Assembly (NCBI GenBank): GCA_037102815.1
Contig: BTPP01000006.1
Span: 2,480,001 to 2,544,000, forward strand
Origin: Neurospora intermedia
Lineage: Eukaryota; Ascomycota; Sordariomycetes; Sordariales; Sordariaceae
Direction: 5' to 3'
DNA: 64,000 nt
Shown here: piece after piece, positions 11,920 through 21,224 of the stretch
Layout: every line of letters starts with the position of its first letter
How positions within the stretch are numbered: the stretch's first letter is position 1
The notes under the pieces: generated by a model
What the model saw: the letters and a program-made list of their open reading frames with translations, nothing else
Databases searched by the model: none
Told to the model about the DNA's origin: nothing
Made by a program: the position numbers and the translations under genes

Positions 11920-13923
11920 ATGGTCACTGCCAGGCATGCGCAAAGCGAAGATCGCGCCCAGGCCTCTAACGACGAAGCCACCCTGAACCACAAACGACTT
12001 CAAAACATGTTCACCGGCCCAACACCCCGACCTATAAAGAGGGTACGAAACTCGCTCGAATACATCCCTTCGTCCAAGAAGCGCAAGGCCGAGGAAACTA
12101 AGCCAGATGACGATTCCGGCGAAGATGACGATACACAGGTGCTTGAGGTGGTCAACTCGTTCAGAGGTACAACAAAGTCGCGCGACCCTCCTCTTCCTCA
12201 TACCGAGCCACAACCTGTCACGAATGGCGTAAAGCGCGGCAGAGGAAGACCGAGAAAACATCCGCTGCCGATCATGGCGCAAGATCAGCCAGCTTCCAAG
12301 ACACATCTATCACAGCACGCTTTAGACCAAATACAAGCTCTAGCCAGAGATACATTAAGTCCGGCAGAGGCACAACCTACTCGGGAAAGAGACACAGACA
12401 CCATCAAGATCGGAGCGCAAGTGCCGATACAAGGATCAGATAGTGATTCGGATGATGAGTTTCCATCACTAGATGAGGTGTGGAAGCGACCAAAGAATCA
12501 ATTGCTCGCCTCAGCCCAGCCAGAACCAAACCAAGAAGACGACTACGAGGAAAGGGAGGGCGACAATGTACGGGCCGTGGATGAAGATGAAGAGCAGCCA
12601 GACAAAGAGAATGAGGCCGACGATCGACTCCCTCGTGTCCCACCCAAGCCACGTGTTACTCCGGCTATGTATCCGCTGCTTTTCGAACCTCCAGAAAGTG
12701 TCATCAACTCAGCCCGGGTGAAAATACGAGGCAGTAGCATTATGTCGTTGCGAAAGATCATGATGGGCCCTGGCTGGACAGATCTCGGCAAAGATTGGGC
12801 CAAGACTGTCGTACAACCCTTCCGGGACAACGTTCGAGACCCGACGACTACGTCGGAGATCAAGAACCTTTGCAAACACCTTCATGAGCTGACAATGCTA
12901 TCTGATCGAGCTTCCCGACTGGCCTCTATTACAAAGCAGAACGAGTATCTACGAGGCGTAGTGAAATGGAGAAGCAAGAGTATAGAGGCAATTCAGGACA
13001 TTGTTTCGGTTTGTGAGCAACATCTGGCCCCAAATAGCGTCACTCGACAGCCATTAAGGCAAGACTTATTCGAACACGGCATCCCCATGTTGATTTTGGC
13101 GTTGTCGAGTGCGTTCTGTCTTGGTGAAGTGGGTGAAAGACACAACGACATTGACGAGGGTGGCTTTCCCCAATCTGGTATGTTTACCGATAGCACGGTT
13201 GACTATCTCCTTCGTATTACCGATTGGATTACGCGTCTAGAGACACGACTGGCACCCGATGTTGCCGACGATGAGAACGATGAGGACATCGAGTACGAGC
13301 ATGCGCTCAAGGAGAAGAGAGAAGACAGGCAACTTTTCAAAAAGTTCCTCGGTTCCTGGGACAAAACACTGCAACAAGCGCCACACGAAATAATTGAAGC
13401 CAAGTTTGCTCGGGACCAGGCAATCCAGAGAGCTCGCCAGGCAGCCCGTGAAGCTGAGCTTGCGAAAAGTGCGGCCAAGTACAATGCATTCGTCCTATCT
13501 ACACAACGCATGAAGTCACAGTCGCGACCTTTGGACGAACCACAGCAAAAGGCAACAAGGTCTACTGTAATGCCACATTCATCGGGGGTAGTTAACCCCG
13601 TGAGATCGGTGCCCACAAGTCACCAGCAGCAACCTGGGTCTCGCGTATCAACGACGTCGTCGAGTCAGCCAAGGGTCTCGAATACAGGGTCGACGTCCAA
13701 GCCTAACTATCCTATATGGTCGGACGTAAAGAAAATGTGGCTCTTAGACGAGCTACGAAAGATTGGGCCCAAAGTGTCTGATATGGACTATGAGGACTTG
13801 GCTGAGGATTTAGGGAAGCCGATTATAGAAGTTCGGCATGAAGCGGAAAGGCTGAGAGCGGTTGCGAGGTCACTTGCGGAGGAGAAGGGGACTGAGGTCG
13901 AGCGGTGGGCCCAGGGTCGATGA
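11920..13923 (+). CDS. AT-hook nuclear protein, unknown function
   Basis: Intronless ORF of 667 aa. Residues 105-115 (KRGRGRPRKHP) are a textbook AT-hook for the DNA minor groove. Basic Lys/Arg patches before it (KRVRN; SSKKRKAEE) could be nuclear signals. A long acidic linker (about 165-235) leads to a predicted helical region (about 260-530) rich in heptad-like charged helices, including a coiled coil near 485-535. The C-terminus (about 597-662, WSDVKKMWLLDELRKIG ...) is a compact helical module with the Trp spacing of SANT/Myb-like folds. A role on chromatin is inferred from this architecture. I cannot name an orthologue. The ATG lies shortly after the acidic-poor leader and no upstream in-frame ATG was seen. 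Confidence 0.85.
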   Translation: MVTARHAQSEDRAQASNDEATLNHKRLQNMFTGPTPRPIKRVRNSLEYIPSSKKRKAEETKPDDDSGEDDDTQVLEVVNSFRGTTKSRDPPLPHTEPQPVTNGVKRGRGRPRKHPLPIMAQDQPASKTHLSQHALDQIQALARDTLSPAEAQPTRERDTDTIKIGAQVPIQGSDSDSDDEFPSLDEVWKRPKNQLLASAQPEPNQEDDYEEREGDNVRAVDEDEEQPDKENEADDRLPRVPPKPRVTPAMYPLLFEPPESVINSARVKIRGSSIMSLRKIMMGPGWTDLGKDWAKTVVQPFRDNVRDPTTTSEIKNLCKHLHELTMLSDRASRLASITKQNEYLRGVVKWRSKSIEAIQDIVSVCEQHLAPNSVTRQPLRQDLFEHGIPMLILALSSAFCLGEVGERHNDIDEGGFPQSGMFTDSTVDYLLRITDWITRLETRLAPDVADDENDEDIEYEHALKEKREDRQLFKKFLGSWDKTLQQAPHEIIEAKFARDQAIQRARQAAREAELAKSAAKYNAFVLSTQRMKSQSRPLDEPQQKATRSTVMPHSSGVVNPVRSVPTSHQQQPGSRVSTTSSSQPRVSNTGSTSKPNYPIWSDVKKMWLLDELRKIGPKVSDMDYEDLAEDLGKPIIEVRHEAERLRAVARSLAEEKGTEVERWAQGR

Positions 13924-14457
13924 TTGATTGACCATCTCTTAAAGTGATGTATCCCTCCCTCTAAAGTCTGGAAACCCTTACAATGCGGAAAGATTTTCCC
14001 CGGCTCTGATGAAACAAAGAGCTTTCCAGCCCTCTGTGACCTTTTACAAGTATGGATAATGAACAATGACTGCTTTGTCCTCAAGATTCCGGACTGAGCA
14101 ATGCAGCGTCGTGAACAAAGAAAGGGGGGTTGCCGCAACCGACATTCCAGGGAGCTACATTCCCTTTTTCCGGATCAGGAACGAAACCATAACCGACTGA
14201 CTAAATGAACGAGAACTTATTTTTCCTCTTCTAAATCTCCCCATCTTCAGTTTCCAATAACAGAACCTCGACTTTCAAAATTCTGCAACGATCTCGAGGC
14301 TGTTCATTCAACTTCCAACTTCGGCATAACACACAACACTACCTCAGCTCAGCCAAACAGATATACCACCACCAACATAGGTACCCATCACCAAAACCCA
14401 CGACTATCAACCAATTAACATCAAATCATTTATCACCACCCACGCCAACAACAAAAA
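13924..14457. other. Intergenic, pseudokinase leader
   Basis: 534 bp between tandem plus-strand genes. From about 14280 it becomes C/A-rich without G, typical of a fungal 5' leader, and runs into the next ATG. No gene seen. Confidence 0.6.
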
Positions 14458-15174
14458 ATGACATCCCACCCAACCCCCCCTCCACCCCCAAGCACCCTCA
14501 CCACTCCCAACTCCACCACCCCTCTCTACACCCTACACAAAACCCTCTCGCCCCCAAAGGCGTTTCCAGGTCAGGACCAAGGCCATGACCACAGCCAAAG
14601 CCAAAGTCAGAGCCAAAGCCAGGTCATTTTGATCCGCCGCTCCACCGACGGCGCCATCCTCCTCGGCACTCCCTCCCCTTCTGCCCTGCTTAACAACCCA
14701 TCTTATACAAACAACAATGGCCAATTCTCCACCTTCTCGCCCCCTTCTTGTGTTTCTTCTACTGCTGCTCCTGCTGCTGTACAGCCAGTAGACACCAATA
14801 TAGTTCGGGAGTTGATGAAGGGCGCCATCCAGTTCGAGGCGTCACCAGCCGGAGCCGGAGCAGGAACGAGAAGTGGAAGGGGAGGAACCGAAATGATAGG
14901 CGCTCCCGAAGCGGCGGCCAGGGTTCTGAATCATGAGAATCTGGTGAGTTTGCATGGGGAGTGGGTGAGCGGGGTGGTGGATGGGGTGGGCGGCCCGATG
15001 ATGATGATGGGAGTTTTTGGTGGTAGTAAAGGGGAAATGATGAAAAAGGCAGTGGTGGATAAGACGGAGCGGTGGTTGGTGTGGGACTGGTGCGATGCCG
15101 GGAGCGTGAAGGGGTTGATTGAGTTTTATGGCGGCGGGGTGGGAGAGTGTATTATTTGGGGACAGGTTGATGAG

Positions 15175-15205
<31 letters not shown>

Positions 15206-16317
15206 CGAAGGGGCCGAACACGAAGACTAAAAAGAAGGAGGGAGGGTTTCCGAGAAAGGAAGAGTTGGGGACTATAGTGGTAGAAGGAAAACCAAGTCAG
15301 TTCAAGTCGGGCGGTGGCGCGTTCCTCCCAGAGAGTCTGGTCTGGCATGTTGGCTTGGGAGTTTTGCGGGCGTTGATGTACTTGCATGAAGGGAAGAGGG
15401 AGGTGATCAGCGTCGAGAAGGACCCAGTGACGGGAGGGTTTAAGAGGGTGAGAAAGGTTCACGGCCCCCCTGAGACGGAGCCGGATTGGATGCCTATTTT
15501 GCATCGAGACGTCAGGGCGGAGAATATCTACATGCAGCATCCAAGGGGGGTAGAGACGTATGGCGCGGTGAAGTTGGGCGGGTTCGAGAATTGTTATGTT
15601 AGTGCGGCGGTGGTGATGGCGCAGGATGAGGAGCAGGAGTTTGAGAGGGTGCCGCTGGTGGCGATGGAGAGGGAGGTGGTGGGTGAGGACGAGTTGAGGA
15701 ACCGGTGGAAGGAATGGCAGGATGACAGATATGATGTTGATGTGGTATGTGTTTCCTTTTTCCTCACTTTCCTTGAACCTGGAAGGAAAACAAGTGATGC
15801 TAACGAGACAAAAAACAAAAAACAGTCCAGACGTCCATACACCCGCGGCAACGACCTTTACGCCCTCGGCACCGTACTCTACCACATGATGGTCGGCCGT
15901 CCGCTCCCGCCCGTGCCGGAGGAGTGTCCTTTCTGCAAGTGTCACCACGTCAAGTTTTTGACCAATGCCCCTGGTGAAACAAAAGAGGCTTGCACCCATA
16001 TGAACTGCGACTACCAAGACGTGAATCACGAGGTGGATATTGGGCACCTCATGAAGAATGGTACCCGCGGGAAGTACACCAAGGGCCTAGCTGGGCTTGT
16101 GGGTGTGCTCTTGAGGCAGTACAGAAATGACGAGATGAGGGCTAGTGATATCCTGGGTAGGGCTGGCTGGAGGGGGTACGAGGAGTGGAAGACGGGCACG
16201 CCGGATGGAAAGCTCTTCAAGGATGCGACGGATGATATGATGTTTAGGAAGAATAATGAAATTGTGGCAAAGAGGAATTTGGCTACTCAGCAGGCCAGTC
16301 AGCCTATGAATGTTTAG
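14458..16317 (+). CDS. NEK-like pseudokinase with Cys/His insert
   Basis: Protein-kinase fold. One intron is likely at 15745-15825 (GTATGT...ACAG, CTAAC branch site); it is 81 bp without a stop, so unspliced RNA stays in frame (592 aa spliced, 619 aa unspliced). Visible parts: Pro-rich N-terminus; a glycine-loop remnant (RRSTDGAILLG) lacking the beta-3 Lys; NHENLVSLHGEW; hinge LVWDWCDAGSVKGLI; HRDVRAEN at 349-356 with the catalytic Asp and Asn; then GFE at 375-377 in place of DFG. Loss of the beta-3 Lys and DFG Asp predicts little or no ATP-dependent catalysis. The long segment before HRD and the RRSTDG motif resemble NEK kinases. The C-lobe has a C-x2-C-x-C-H-H ... C-x-H-x2-C cluster (about 461-486) that could bind zinc. 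Confidence 0.85.
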
Positions 16318-16463
16318 TTACTTTGGGAAAAGCATGAAGTACGGGAGGTCAGAGGTGTGAATAGGAGAAGATGGAAAGGGGGTGCAAGAGGTGTAAGATG
16401 TAGTCATAGGATTGGGGTATAGAAGGGCAACTGGTCAACAAACTTTCATCAAACAGCTTAAAC
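16318..16463. other. Pseudokinase 3' region / tRNA upstream
   Basis: Short spacer with the 3' UTR of the pseudokinase gene, followed by the initiator tRNA gene on the same strand. No other feature seen. Confidence 0.5.
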
Positions 16464-16535
16464 AGCTGCATGGCGCAGCGGAAGCGCGCCGGGCTCATAA
16501 CCCGGAGGTCACTCGATCGAAACGAGTTGCAGCTA
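16464..16535 (+). tRNA. Initiator tRNA-Met (CAU)
   Basis: A 72-nt cloverleaf with perfect stems: acceptor AGCTGCA/TGCAGCT, D stem GCGC/GCGC, anticodon stem CCGGG/CCCGG around CTCATAA, T stem ACTCG/CGAGT, discriminator A. Eukaryotic initiator marks are present: an A1:U72 pair, GGG:CCC next to the anticodon loop, and ATCG instead of TTCG in the T loop. There is no intron. T-rich termination sequence for RNA polymerase III follows (16539-16551). It supplies the start methionine and is not the elongator type. Confidence 0.97.
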
Positions 16536-16538
16536 AAC

Positions 16539-16551
16539 TTTTACTTTTTTT
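16539..16551 (+). terminator. Pol III T-run terminator
   Basis: Two T clusters (T4 and T7) begin a few bases after the discriminator of the initiator tRNA, the usual RNA polymerase III stop signal. Confidence 0.8.
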
Positions 16552-17465
16552 AAGTTTCGGTTTTATCATTTTCATGATTTTTTTTTTTCTCGTTCGACTT
16601 TTTTTCCCCAGGATCTGCTGCTGGGTTTATGACCCCGGTTTTTCCCTAGTCGAAGTGGATCTTATCACGTCAAGTTCCTGGTCTTTTTGTTTCCGGTATC
16701 GCACCATGACCTTTATCTTGATCCTCTTTTTGTCTCCAGGAGATCGTCACGATAATCTTGAGCATCGATTCTTCACCTGTACCTTCCAATTTGAGCTGTC
16801 TATCGTGACACATTTTGCACCATGTTGATGACCAAGGGACCTCTACCTGGAACAAGGCTGTGGAGACAGTTGAAGCTCTTATCTTATCGATAAGTTACCG
16901 TCACAGTTCGTTCCCGTCCAACTCTGGGTTTCTTGTTCCCGGGCAGTTCCACAACTGAAAGCAGCAACGTTGCGACAGTGAAGACCGGGTTGGAACAACA
17001 AGGCGACTTTGTACACTACCGGCCATTGCTCGACACACATCATACGATTACACCGTCTCTCTGGAGAAACGGCACACTGACGACGACACAAGTCTGATGA
17101 ATAGATAAATAGTCCTCACTAAGCGCTCGAAATTCCCGCCCTAGTACTTGGTACACTAGACTAGCACCCTTACGCACCTAGCTCGCCTCGGCCATCCCCC
17201 CCTCCCCCTCCGGTCCCAACAACGGCAGTTCGTCCCCGACCCGCAAACAGCGAGACACCAACTCCATTGAACAACACAACGAACCCACCCAGCGATAAGG
17301 GTACCTCAACCGACGATCCATCACTCCACGCTCTCTCTTCTGCGCCGCTTCTCTTTGTCCCCAAACATCACCTTTATCGGGCAAAAGGTCGTCCGCATCT
17401 ACACGAACGAACGAAACGATACTCGGCGGCACAACCGCCATCCTTCGCTCTCAATTACGCCGACA
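16552..17465. other. Intergenic, LAMTOR2-like gene leader
   Basis: About 0.9 kb with no supported gene. The last 250 bp are C/A-rich and resemble a 5' leader; an in-frame TTG at 17355 could extend the next protein by 37 residues, but ATG at 17466 is preferred. Confidence 0.5.
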
Positions 17466-18437
17466 ATGTCACCTTCAAATGCCCCTGGCACCGGCGCTCC
17501 ACCCCCGTTCTCCTCGACCCCAGACTCCACTTCGGCGACTACGACGGCAATAAGCAACTTGATGCCTCCTCCCCCGCCTCTGCTCCTCAGCAAGCGCGTC
17601 ACCGCTTTCCTCCACGCAAACCTCTCGCCATATATCCGAACGGCGGCGCTGACCACCCCGGCCGGGAAGCTGCTCGCCCATGCCAGTAACGGGCTGAGCG
17701 CCAGTGCGCTGAGGCGACAATGCGCCGTGGCCGCTTCGCTTTGGGGGCTCCATCACCCATCAGGCTCTGAATATGGTGGTGGTGGAGACGCGCATGGGGC
17801 GGGGGACCACCATGTGATTGGGAGTCCAACAGGGAGCACAGCGAGTCAGAGCACGGTTGGGACTACGAGGGGGGGCGCCGCAGGAGGAGGCGGGCTAAGA
17901 GCGCGGCCAGTGCCTGGACAGGCGGTCACGGTGCAAATGGACAACGGGCTGGTGTTTGTGATCAGGAGGCTGAGGTGCGGCATGCTGTTCATATGCATGG
18001 GTGGTGAAGAGGGACACGGTAATGGGAAACAGGCAGGGGAGACGGAAGCGAATGGCGAGGGGCTGCCCACACCACATCTCGACCCCGGTCACCAACATCA
18101 TCTCCCCTTGCGCGCGGGACCACATCGGACACCCACATCATCGTCAGCGACATCGGCGAGGTCAAAGAGGGAAGCAGACCTCTCCGGGGAAAACACGCCC
18201 CTCAGCACATCTACCAACACGGGGCCTTCTGCATCGACCAGCCAAAGCAGCAACACCAACGCAGCGAACAGCGGCACGGGGGCAGCCCGGGGCCCATCGG
18301 CATCGAGTGTCAGGGCGATGAGGAGGCAGGTGGAGGAACTGGCGCGTTGGCTGGATGAGCGGCTAGGCACGCTCTATGTTCCGGAGGAAGGTATCGGTCT
18401 TGGATTCGGAGGGGCTCCTGGAGTGGAGCTGCGCTAG
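17466..18437 (+). CDS. LAMTOR2/Ego3-like roadblock protein
   Basis: 323 aa, no intron. Four blocks, separated by low-complexity inserts, line up with the roadblock fold of LAMTOR2: YIRTAALTTPAGKLLAHAS, LRRQCAVAASLWGLHH, GLVFVIRRLRCGMLFICMG, and the final helix VEELARWLDERLG. In animals and yeasts such proteins scaffold the Ragulator/EGO complex that anchors Rag GTPases to the lysosome or vacuole for TORC1 control; the same role is inferred. The protein is far longer than the usual 120-160 residues because of Gly/Ser-rich inserts at about 98-150 and 180-275. Start is the ATG in CAATGTCACC; the longer open frame upstream has no ATG. Alternative: another roadblock/LC7 family member. Confidence 0.6.
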   Translation: MSPSNAPGTGAPPPFSSTPDSTSATTTAISNLMPPPPPLLLSKRVTAFLHANLSPYIRTAALTTPAGKLLAHASNGLSASALRRQCAVAASLWGLHHPSGSEYGGGGDAHGAGDHHVIGSPTGSTASQSTVGTTRGGAAGGGGLRARPVPGQAVTVQMDNGLVFVIRRLRCGMLFICMGGEEGHGNGKQAGETEANGEGLPTPHLDPGHQHHLPLRAGPHRTPTSSSATSARSKREADLSGENTPLSTSTNTGPSASTSQSSNTNAANSGTGAARGPSASSVRAMRRQVEELARWLDERLGTLYVPEEGIGLGFGGAPGVELR

Positions 18438-19273
18438 AAACAGCACAAATGACTTGATAAGTAACGACTTGGCAATGAGGCGCACATTCGAATACCATGG
18501 TTTTTTTTTGCAGTTACATAATATCTTAATAGAAATGTATCAAAACACTGAGAGGCACAGGGACATACCAAACGACAAGGGCACACTCGGGAACGGTAGA
18601 ACTGCTACGGGCAGTCTGGGCAACACAACACCAGACTGGTTGAAGAAAGGGGAGAGAGAATAGGGTTCAAACAACAACCCAAAAATGGGACAGGCTGAAA
18701 TGGTGATATTTGGGGATTTGTTGGCTTTCATAGAGTGGCATTGCATCATATATACCCAGCGGAAGGGCAGAGGTACCTTACATTAGCCAAACGCAAGACA
18801 TGATTTCGGTATTACATCAACTCGGTAACCTTTCGTGACATTCTATTTCGCACTACGTAGCAAGCCATCTCCCATATATCCAGGCACGGTCGGATAGTCC
18901 TAGGAAGTGGAAATATTGAAAATTGGTGAAGGGTGGTCCCGCCTGAACCTTAGCGGTAGGTAGTTCTAGGGCTCGGTTAAACTGTACACCTGTATCAGGG
19001 CAAGCAAGCAACCTACATGGCGGCGGACCTGGGAGTATTCCCGGCGACGGCCCCTTTCCCGCCAAGCTGCCCCTGCTCCCCGCAAAACCCCTATGACGAC
19101 AGTGGGGTCCAGCGCTTATCGGAGCCCAACTCTCATAAGGGACACCTCCGATAGCTCTTCTTCCCTCACTTGACAACTTCCACTACCCCTTGAACTTTTA
19201 AGCTTCGAATGTCGACTTAAATCACAACAAGTCAAAGACACAAATCCATCTCAGAAGACGACATACGATTGTT
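18438..19273. other. Intergenic
   Basis: About 0.8 kb between tandem plus-strand genes, with an AGGTACCT palindrome at 18771. The last 100 bp resemble a leader. No gene seen. Confidence 0.6.
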
Positions 19274-21224
19274 ATGGACCCAACGTCCAAACGCCCGCCT
19301 CCCGCGGCATCCTCCTCCACGACCTACCCACCGCTCCCCAAGCTCGAGATCCTCAACCCCTCCGCCCTTCCCTCCCACCGCTTCCTCCGCCCAGCCAAGC
19401 GCATCAACGAAGGCCCCGACGTCTCGCACTTCCTGACCTCCAAAGCCTACCGCGACATTGGCGTTTGGGTCCTCCAGCTCAACCACGCCCTCGTTCCGCG
19501 AGTCATCAAGAAGTCGACCACAGCTTCTACTTCCGAGCCCACCAAAGATGAACAACAACAACAACGACAACAAAAGGCAGAGGCAGCCAACGAACAACTA
19601 CAACAACCTCCACCACCACCGCCGCCACCTACAGATGCCCTAGCGGCCAAGCTCCAGCTACTACGCAAAAAGAAGGATGAGCAGCAGCAGCCGACGACGG
19701 AAGAAATCAAGACTTTCCCTTTGCCTAGGTATAGGGACGGGGAAGGGGTAGATAATCAGGAGGAACCCGAATTGATCAGGAAGCTACAGCGGTTGTTGAA
19801 GAAGGTGGAAGCCATCATTGACGAGGCTCCGCCTGATCCTGGTCCGAGAAGGTTTGGGAATGTGAGCTTTAGGACGTGGTTTAAGCTGTTGGAGGAGAGG
19901 GCGGATGGGCTGTTGAGGGAGAATTTGCCGGGTGGGGTGTTGAGGTGGGAGCAGGGTGCTGCTGGTGGTGAGAAGAAAGAGGAGGAAGAGGGGACGGAAA
20001 CGGAAACAGAGACAGAGACAGAGGGAGACAGTGACAAGAAAACAAATGAGCAGAAGCAGGAGGTGGTGGGGCCGTTGGAAGAGCTGAAGGCATACTTCCT
20101 TGGTGGGTTTGGGAGTGCGCAGCGGTTGGATTATGGGACGGGACATGAGTTGAGCTTTATCATGTTCCTTGGTGGACTCTGGAAGCTGGGCGGTTTCGAG
20201 GGAGAGGAAAAAGACGAGGATGGGGAGGTGGAGAGGAGGATTGTGTTGGGGGTTGTTGAGCCGTACGTTTACCCTTCCTTTGCGCCCATTCTCTTGAAGG
20301 GATCACGATACTAACGAACCTAACAGTTACCTTCGCGTCATCCGCCGTCTCATCCTAACCTACACCCTTGAACCAGCCGGCTCCCATGGCGTCTGGGGTC
20401 TCGATGACCACTCCTTCGTCCCCTACATTTTCGGCTCAGCGCAGTACACTCGCCCCATCTCCTCGCCCAACGAACCCACACCCCTCGAGGGCTCCGTCCC
20501 TAACGCCCCTAAGCCCAGCGACATCACCAAGCCTACCGCCGTCGAGCGCTACCGCACCGAAAACATGTACTTCTCCGCCATTGGCTTTATCTACGACGTC
20601 AAGAAGGGTCCCTTTTGGGAACACAGTCCCATTCTCTTCGACGTGTCGGGAATCAAGGACGGCTGGGGCAAGATCAACAAGGGCATGATCAAGATGTACA
20701 ACGCCGAGGTGCTTAGCAAGTTCCCCGTCGTGCAACATTTCCCCTTTGGAAGTCTGTTCCAGTGGGAGAAGGATCCGGAGGCGGGCGTTCCTGTGCAGAG
20801 CGTGCATATGCAGAACCAGCCGGTTGCTTCGGCTGCTTCGGCTGCGGTTACTGGTGGTGTGGGTATTCCTACGGAGAGACCTTCGGGGCCGGGAGGTGTG
20901 ACGGGAACGGCGGCGCCTTGGGCTCAAAAACCTTCCGGTGGGTTGACAGGAACCGCGGCACCTTGGGCTCAGGCTCCTGCACAGGCACCTGGGGCGGGCA
21001 TGGCTCCTCCGATGACAGCCGCGCCGTGGGCAAGATCCACGGGGGCGGGAGCGGGAGCAGGGGTTGGAGCATCGGCGGCGAACAGGTTTACGCCATTCAA
21101 GCCTGCTGGAGGACCGGGAGGAGCCCCACATACGGGACCTCCGCCGCCGGAATCGTTCCCGGGCGGGACACCGGGGACGGCGAGTAACCAGTTTGCAGTG
21201 ACGAAGGCGCCATGGGCCAAGTAG
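19274..21224 (+). CDS. rrd1: PP2A phosphatase activator (PTPA / Rrd1)
   Basis: Peptidyl-prolyl isomerase-like activator of PP2A-type phosphatases; the yeast orthologue acts downstream of TORC1. Exons 19274-20262 and 20327-21224 (64-bp intron, ACTAAC branch site) give 628 aa. PTPA signatures include [29 protein letters not shown], the nucleotide-binding-region equivalent [20 protein letters not shown], and [20 protein letters not shown]. The N-terminal half carries a Q/P-rich insert (about 80-160) and an acidic Thr/Glu repeat (about 235-260) absent from yeast. The C-terminus after about residue 500 is a Gly/Ala/Pro tail with four APWA motifs, the last at the very end. Rrd1-type rather than Rrd2-type is inferred from the long tail. 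Confidence 0.93.

Noticed and set aside
14842-16047. 401-codon antisense ORF opposite the pseudokinase
   Set aside because: Low-complexity His/Pro/Leu sequence produced by G-rich coding DNA on the other strand; the kinase motifs on the plus strand are clear.
20436-21131. 231-codon antisense ORF opposite the PP2A activator
   Set aside because: Arg/Ser-rich shadow of the Gly/Ala/Pro-rich C-terminal coding region.
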